NCBI GenBank assembly: GCA_944390045.1 | Contig: CALXOO010000016.1 | Location: 1 to 45,052, forward strand | Origin: an uncultured Spirochaetales bacterium | Lineage (GTDB): Bacteria > Spirochaetota > Spirochaetia > Sphaerochaetales > Sphaerochaetaceae | DNA length: 45,052 bases | Reading direction: 5' to 3' | Translations under genes and position numbers: made by a program | Part shown: in pieces, positions 41,398-45,052 of the stretch | Numbering within the stretch: the first letter of the stretch is position 1 | Layout of the letters: the number at the start of each line of letters is the position of its first letter | Notes under the pieces: generated by a model | What the model was told of the DNA's origin: nothing | Seen by the model: only the letters and a program-made list of their open reading frames with translations | Database searches by the model: none

Positions 41398-42594
41398 ATG
41401 GGCAAGAAAGAGGAAAGCATACAGTTCTGGATGCTCAACATAGCATCCTTTCTCGGACAGCTTACAATCAACATGGTGAACCTCTCCCTGGTTTATCATC
41501 TGCGCTATACTCTGGCCACGAGCGCGACAGTCGTGGGGCTGGCTGCCAGTACCTATACTGCGGTGTATCTGGCCGGCAACATTCTCTTCTCGCGTTTCTA
41601 TCAGCGCTTCAGGCCGGATCTTGTCGTGTGCGTCTCTCTTCTGGGCATGGGCCTTTCCGCCGCCTGCATGGCCATCTCAGACTCAGTTCCGGCAGTCTTT
41701 GTCTTCATCGTTCTGTACGGACTGTTCATGAGCATGCTGTGGCCGCAGGTAGAGGCCTGGATCACAAGGGGCAGTGAAGGAGCGCGGCTGAACAGGCTGA
41801 CCAGCGCATTCAACTTCTCCTGGTCTTTCGGAACAGGCATCTCCCCTTACTTCACGAGTTTTCTTGTGGCCTTCTCTCCATCGGTCTCTCTTCTGGCGGC
41901 CTTTGCGATCTTCGCGCTGAGCGCGCTGATGATCACTGTGATCACTGCCCTTGTCCCCTCCCTGAGAATCTCCTCGGAGCGGGAGCATATGTCACAGATG
42001 GAGAAGGAGGAGGGTGGCGTGGACAGGAGCACTCCGCTGCGTTATGACTCCTGGATAGCCGTCTTTGTCGTTTACAGTGCGCTCTCGGTAGTCCTGAACA
42101 TCTTTCCGATGTATGCCGGAGAGGCTGCTGGCATGGACGAGAGGACGAGTGGTTTTCTGCTGCTTCTCAGGGGGCTTGCCACCTGTGCCGCCTTCATGAC
42201 GCTCGGGAGAATGCGTTTCTGGCAGTTCAAGGCCTGGATGATATATCTTTCTGAAGCACTGTTCATTATTCTGGCCCTGGCCTTTCACAGAGCGTCATCT
42301 GTCCTCTCAACCGGGGTGTTCTTCACAGCTTTCGGCATTCTGTTCGCGATGTGCTACAGCTTCTCGATCTTTCATGGGGCTGCCGGAGCTCTTGACAGGG
42401 GCAGACGCATGGTGATCCACGAGTGCGTGCTCACCGCTGGGCAGATGCTGGGGGCCTCTTTCGGAGGCGCGATTTACCAGGAACTCGGATATTCCAACGT
42501 CCTGGTCTTCCTGGCCATTGTCGCGGCCATCATGCTGGCCCTCCAGCTTGCCGTGCGTTCTCTCCGGAGCCTGATCAGTCCTCGATCTGTCTGA
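41398..42594 (+). CDS. MFS transporter
   Basis: The 398-residue protein has about 11-12 hydrophobic segments and a charged central loop (SEREHMSQMEKEEGG, near residue 200), the usual 6+6 MFS layout. The canonical GxxxDRxGRR loop is not evident; NRLTSAFNFSWSFGTGISP is the nearest recognised pattern and is typical of uncharacterised MFS groups. The substrate is unknown. The start looks leaderless (TACATT 7 nt upstream). Its 3' end overlaps ftsH by 20 bp. Confidence 0.85.
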   Translation: MGKKEESIQFWMLNIASFLGQLTINMVNLSLVYHLRYTLATSATVVGLAASTYTAVYLAGNILFSRFYQRFRPDLVVCVSLLGMGLSAACMAISDSVPAVFVFIVLYGLFMSMLWPQVEAWITRGSEGARLNRLTSAFNFSWSFGTGISPYFTSFLVAFSPSVSLLAAFAIFALSALMITVITALVPSLRISSEREHMSQMEKEEGGVDRSTPLRYDSWIAVFVVYSALSVVLNIFPMYAGEAAGMDERTSGFLLLLRGLATCAAFMTLGRMRFWQFKAWMIYLSEALFIILALAFHRASSVLSTGVFFTAFGILFAMCYSFSIFHGAAGALDRGRRMVIHECVLTAGQMLGASFGGAIYQELGYSNVLVFLAIVAAIMLALQLAVRSLRSLISPRSV

Positions 42595-44569
42595 CCACGA
42601 GCTCGTCCGCCATCTTTCTGAAGTCATCTCCCTCGATGACCTCATCTTCAAGCAGGCGGCGTGCGATCTGGTCCAGGGCCTTCCAGTTGCGCTTCAGGTT
42701 GCCAAGCACCACGCTGTAGCGCTCGCTGATGATGCGCTCCGCCTCCTCGTCAATGTACTTCTGAGTGTCCTCAGAGTAGTTGCGGCTGCCACCGACACCG
42801 TCGATGCCGCTGTCCTGACGGGGAAGGGTGAGATTGCGGAACTTCTCGCTCATGCCGTACTCACAGATCATCTTCCTGACCTGATCTGAGGCACGTGAGA
42901 TATCATTAGAGGCACCCGTGGAGATGCTGTTGAATGTCACCTCCTCAGCGGCCCTGCCTCCGAGCAGCACGTCAATGCTGCCGATAAGCTCGTCCTGGCT
43001 GAGAAGGAACCTGTCCTCAGTCGGCACCTGGAGAGTGTAGCCGAGAGCTCCGAAACCGCGCGGCACTATGCTGATCTTGCTGACAGGAGAGCTTCCCTTC
43101 GTCAGGTAGGCCGTGAGTGCGTGTCCCGTCTCATGGTAGGCCACCCGCTCTCTCTCGCTCTGGTTCATCACGCGGCTTTTTCTCTCAAGTCCCGCGATTG
43201 ACTTCTCTATTGCCTCCTCGAAGTCTTCCTGCAGCACACGCTCACGCTTTGCTCTGACTGCCATGAGGGCAGCCTCATTGCAGATGTTCGCAAGGTCCGC
43301 ACCTGCCAGCCCGGCAGAGGCCTGTGCGATTTTCCTCAGATCGACGTTCGGCGCCATTTTTAGGTTCCTGGAATGGATCTTCAGAATGGCGAGTCTTCCC
43401 TCGAGATCCGGCTTGTCGACCAGCACCTGCCTGTCGAAGCGTCCCGGGCGCAGCAGGGCCGGATCCAGGATCTCCGCCCTGTTTGTCGCGGCCAGGATGA
43501 TCACGCCGCTGCGTGAGTCGAAACCGTCCATCTCGACCAGAAGCTGGTTGAGAGTCTGCTCCCGCTCATCGTTTCCTCCGATGCCGGCAGAGGATCTCTG
43601 GCGTCCTATCGCATCAATTTCATCGATGAAGACTATGCACGGGGCCTTTTCGCGTGCCTGCTTGAAGAGGTCGCGCACACGGGCCGCACCGACACCGACG
43701 AACATTTCCACGAAGTCAGCTCCTGACATCTTGAAGAACGGGACTCCGGCTTCTCCTGCCACGGCTCTGGCGAGAAGCGTCTTTCCGGTTCCGGGAGGTC
43801 CGACAAGGAGCACGCCTTTTGGTATCTTCGCTCCTATGGATGTGTACTTGTCTCCGTTTTTCAGGAAGTCGACGACTTCTTCCAGCTCCTGCTTGCTCTC
43901 GTCACAGCCTGCGACATCCGCAAAGCGCACTCCGGTATCTCCCTCGGCGATGATCTGGCTCTTGTTCTGGTTGAAGCTCATCACGCCGCTGCCGCCCTGC
44001 AGTCTCCTGCTCATCCAGCGGAACAGCAGAATGAAGACGATGATAGGAAGGAATGCGGACAGGAGTGAGAGCAGCACAGACGGCTGTGCCGGAGCTGTCG
44101 CATAATATTCGACTCCCATCTCATCCAGCAGCGGCACAAAGCTGGCGTCGTCGATTATATAGGTCGAGTAGGGGATGATCTTGCTGGTATCCAGCTCGCG
44201 CGGTATCTGATGCGTGGTGGCCAGCTGGTTCAGGACATCGACTGCGTCATCCTGTGTCAGTGAATAACCTATGTACTGATCCTCAGTGAAGGCTACCTGC
44301 TGAATGTCTCCTGACTGTATCATCTGCTTGAATGTGCTGTACTCAACCTCTACTGGCTGTATGTTGCTCTGATAGAGGCAGGTGTTCATGCTCATCAGCA
44401 GGAAGAATATTATCAGGAAGTATATAATGGAGAAGAACCACTTCTTCCTTGTGTCCGGGTTCATTCCTCCACCGTCATTCTTGTGTACGCCCGGAGACTT
44501 CTTCGGGTCCTCATGGCTCTTGCGCGTCTCCAGAAAATTCTTGTCTTTCTCTTCATTGCTCATATTCAT
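42575..44569 (-). CDS. ftsH: ATP-dependent zinc metalloprotease FtsH
   Basis: The 664-residue protein has two membrane helices (about residues 45-62 and 166-184) around a periplasmic domain, then an AAA+ domain with Walker A GPPGTGKT, Walker [11 protein letters not shown] and [21 protein letters not shown]. The M41 protease domain has HETGH and the third zinc ligand region SNDISRASD. FtsH degrades membrane and regulatory proteins. The first ATG (44569) is chosen because AAAGGA lies about 4 nt upstream; a second ATG two codons on is also possible. An N-terminal extension of about 40 charged residues precedes the first helix. Its 3' end overlaps the MFS gene. Confidence 0.96.
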   Translation of the reverse strand: MNMSNEEKDKNFLETRKSHEDPKKSPGVHKNDGGGMNPDTRKKWFFSIIYFLIIFFLLMSMNTCLYQSNIQPVEVEYSTFKQMIQSGDIQQVAFTEDQYIGYSLTQDDAVDVLNQLATTHQIPRELDTSKIIPYSTYIIDDASFVPLLDEMGVEYYATAPAQPSVLLSLLSAFLPIIVFILLFRWMSRRLQGGSGVMSFNQNKSQIIAEGDTGVRFADVAGCDESKQELEEVVDFLKNGDKYTSIGAKIPKGVLLVGPPGTGKTLLARAVAGEAGVPFFKMSGADFVEMFVGVGAARVRDLFKQAREKAPCIVFIDEIDAIGRQRSSAGIGGNDEREQTLNQLLVEMDGFDSRSGVIILAATNRAEILDPALLRPGRFDRQVLVDKPDLEGRLAILKIHSRNLKMAPNVDLRKIAQASAGLAGADLANICNEAALMAVRAKRERVLQEDFEEAIEKSIAGLERKSRVMNQSERERVAYHETGHALTAYLTKGSSPVSKISIVPRGFGALGYTLQVPTEDRFLLSQDELIGSIDVLLGGRAAEEVTFNSISTGASNDISRASDQVRKMICEYGMSEKFRNLTLPRQDSGIDGVGGSRNYSEDTQKYIDEEAERIISERYSVVLGNLKRNWKALDQIARRLLEDEVIEGDDFRKMADELVVRQIED

Positions 44570-44619
44570 GGCATCCTTTGATGAGACAAAAATTATACCG
44601 GCTGTCCGATAAGTCAAGA

Positions 44620-44952
44620 TCATTGCTCGCAAACCAGATGTATGTAGATGTTTGTGGTGTAACCTCCTCCGACCAGATTCCTGTTCTCATTCCCCTCTGA
44701 CGGATATCTGATTAGGATGTCTCCCTCATCGTAATAGGAGTAGAGATAGCTGCTCTGGTTCTGCTCCACCATCATACTGCTCAGAAGCCGCTCCGACAGG
44801 GAGTCTGCAGTGGCCAGACTGTCAGTGCCGTCAAACCAGATCTCGTCATCATAGCCCGCAAGTCTTGATGAGGCACTGCTTCTGAGGCCTATCTCGAAGT
44901 AGAAGCCGTTCCTGTTGTTCAGTGTGCTGCCCAGGGCCTGTGTGTGCTTCAT
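44620..44952 (-). pseudogene. Remnant of a gene truncated by an IS element
   Basis: This 110-residue frame (MKHTQALGSTLNN… to …NIYIHLVCEQ) reads like a real protein fragment: balanced composition, aromatic-rich (FYFEIGLRSS, YDDEIWFDGTDS, SYLYSYYDEGD), somewhat like a periplasmic sensor domain. It has no SD, and its first ATG lies 2 bp inside the junction with an IS200/IS605-like end at 44954. It is therefore probably the 3' end of a larger gene cut by that element. I do not recognise the family. The stop is 50 bp from ftsH. Confidence 0.45.
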
Positions 44953-44953
44953 T

Positions 44954-45052
44954 GTCAACTACCGCCACCCTGAAGGGTGACGGCTTGCGACTGCCCGGAA
45001 GTGCCAGTGGCTAATTGCCTCCTTCCTTTGATTCCGGCAGTTTCCTCACAGA
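44954..45052 (-). mobile_element. Right end of an IS200/IS605-type element (tnpB tail and omega-RNA-like hairpin)
   Basis: On the minus strand the sequence ends CAAGCCGTCACCC-TTCA-GGGTGGCGG-TAGTTGAC. The 9-bp hairpin (44962-44983, one G-U) followed by TAGTTGAC is typical of IS200/IS605 right ends, with cleavage after a TTGAC-type pentanucleotide at 44954. The last 13 codons before a TAG at 45011-45013 (…KLPESKEGGN) look like a TnpB C-terminus. If so, the 3' part is also the omega RNA scaffold, with its guide copied from the adjacent flank. The rest of the element is outside the window. Confidence 0.5.
45011..45052 (-). CDS. Possible C-terminal tail of TnpB (partial)
   Basis: A minus-strand frame enters from the window edge and ends SVRKLPESKEGGN-stop (TAG at 45011-45013). 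Position and composition fit the end of a TnpB just upstream of its right-end hairpin. Only 13 codons are visible, so the call rests mainly on the hairpin and the terminal TTGAC. Confidence 0.3.
   Translation of the reverse strand, partial: SVRKLPESKEGGN

Overview
The window (about 55% G+C by eye) looks like the chromosome of a host-associated spirochaete, probably of the Treponema/Sphaerochaeta branch. The main pointers are a short archaeal/eukaryotic-type phenylalanyl-tRNA synthetase operon (pheS-pheT, long known in spirochaetes), an mglBAC sugar transporter like that of treponemes, purine salvage without visible de novo purine synthesis genes, and a protein that seems to belong to a spirochaete-restricted family next to the Fic gene. 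This placement is inference from gene content; no rRNA or marker alignment was possible.

Layout, left to right. 1-1201: an ISL3-type insertion sequence cut by the window edge, whose transposase frame carries an internal amber codon; it abuts the terminator of a tRNA-Pro(CGG) gene. 1379-5745 (minus): hsp33, rlmKL and an exported protein form an operon. 5844-10344 (minus): the mglB-mglA-mglC transporter, with hairpins between mglB and mglA and an MglC permease carrying an extra ~210-residue helical N-terminus. 10512-12010 (minus): a YitT membrane protein and a LOG-family enzyme. 12096-13304: an outer-membrane-type protein with its own promoter, a structured ~125-nt leader and a terminator. 13619-14383: a Fic AMP-transferase that appears to carry a VbhA-like antitoxin helix on the same chain. 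14390-17444: a DUF6657-like protein, a TRIC-type channel, an AlaX editing protein and a VTT-domain protein. 17419-21267 (minus): a purine salvage operon (hpt, a second phosphoribosyltransferase, purA, terminator, purB). 21420-23889: a flavin reductase and a fused 2-oxoacid dehydrogenase E1. 23970-28072: pheS, pheT, an unknown gene and tRNA-Gly(CCC). 28254-34695: a small DNA-binding protein and a five-gene MacAB-TolC-like export operon ending in a sensor kinase with no response regulator. 34890-36956: a degenerate aldehyde:ferredoxin oxidoreductase-like protein overlapping a YfcE-type phosphodiesterase. 37156-42594: a lipase-like hydrolase, a BrkB-type membrane protein, an unknown gene, a GT4 glycosyltransferase, a small coiled-coil protein and an MFS permease. 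42575-44569 (minus): ftsH. 44620-45052: a gene remnant cut by what looks like the right end (tnpB tail plus omega-RNA-like hairpin) of an IS200/IS605-type element.

Two window-wide patterns stand out. At least five genes have a -10 hexamer only 6-8 nt before the ATG and no Shine-Dalgarno sequence, so they should give leaderless mRNAs. Four tail-to-tail gene pairs overlap by 4-48 bp with no visible terminator. The most unusual proteins are the Fic fusion (13619-14383), the MglC extension (5844-7517) and the AOR-like protein that lacks cofactor motifs (34890-36467).
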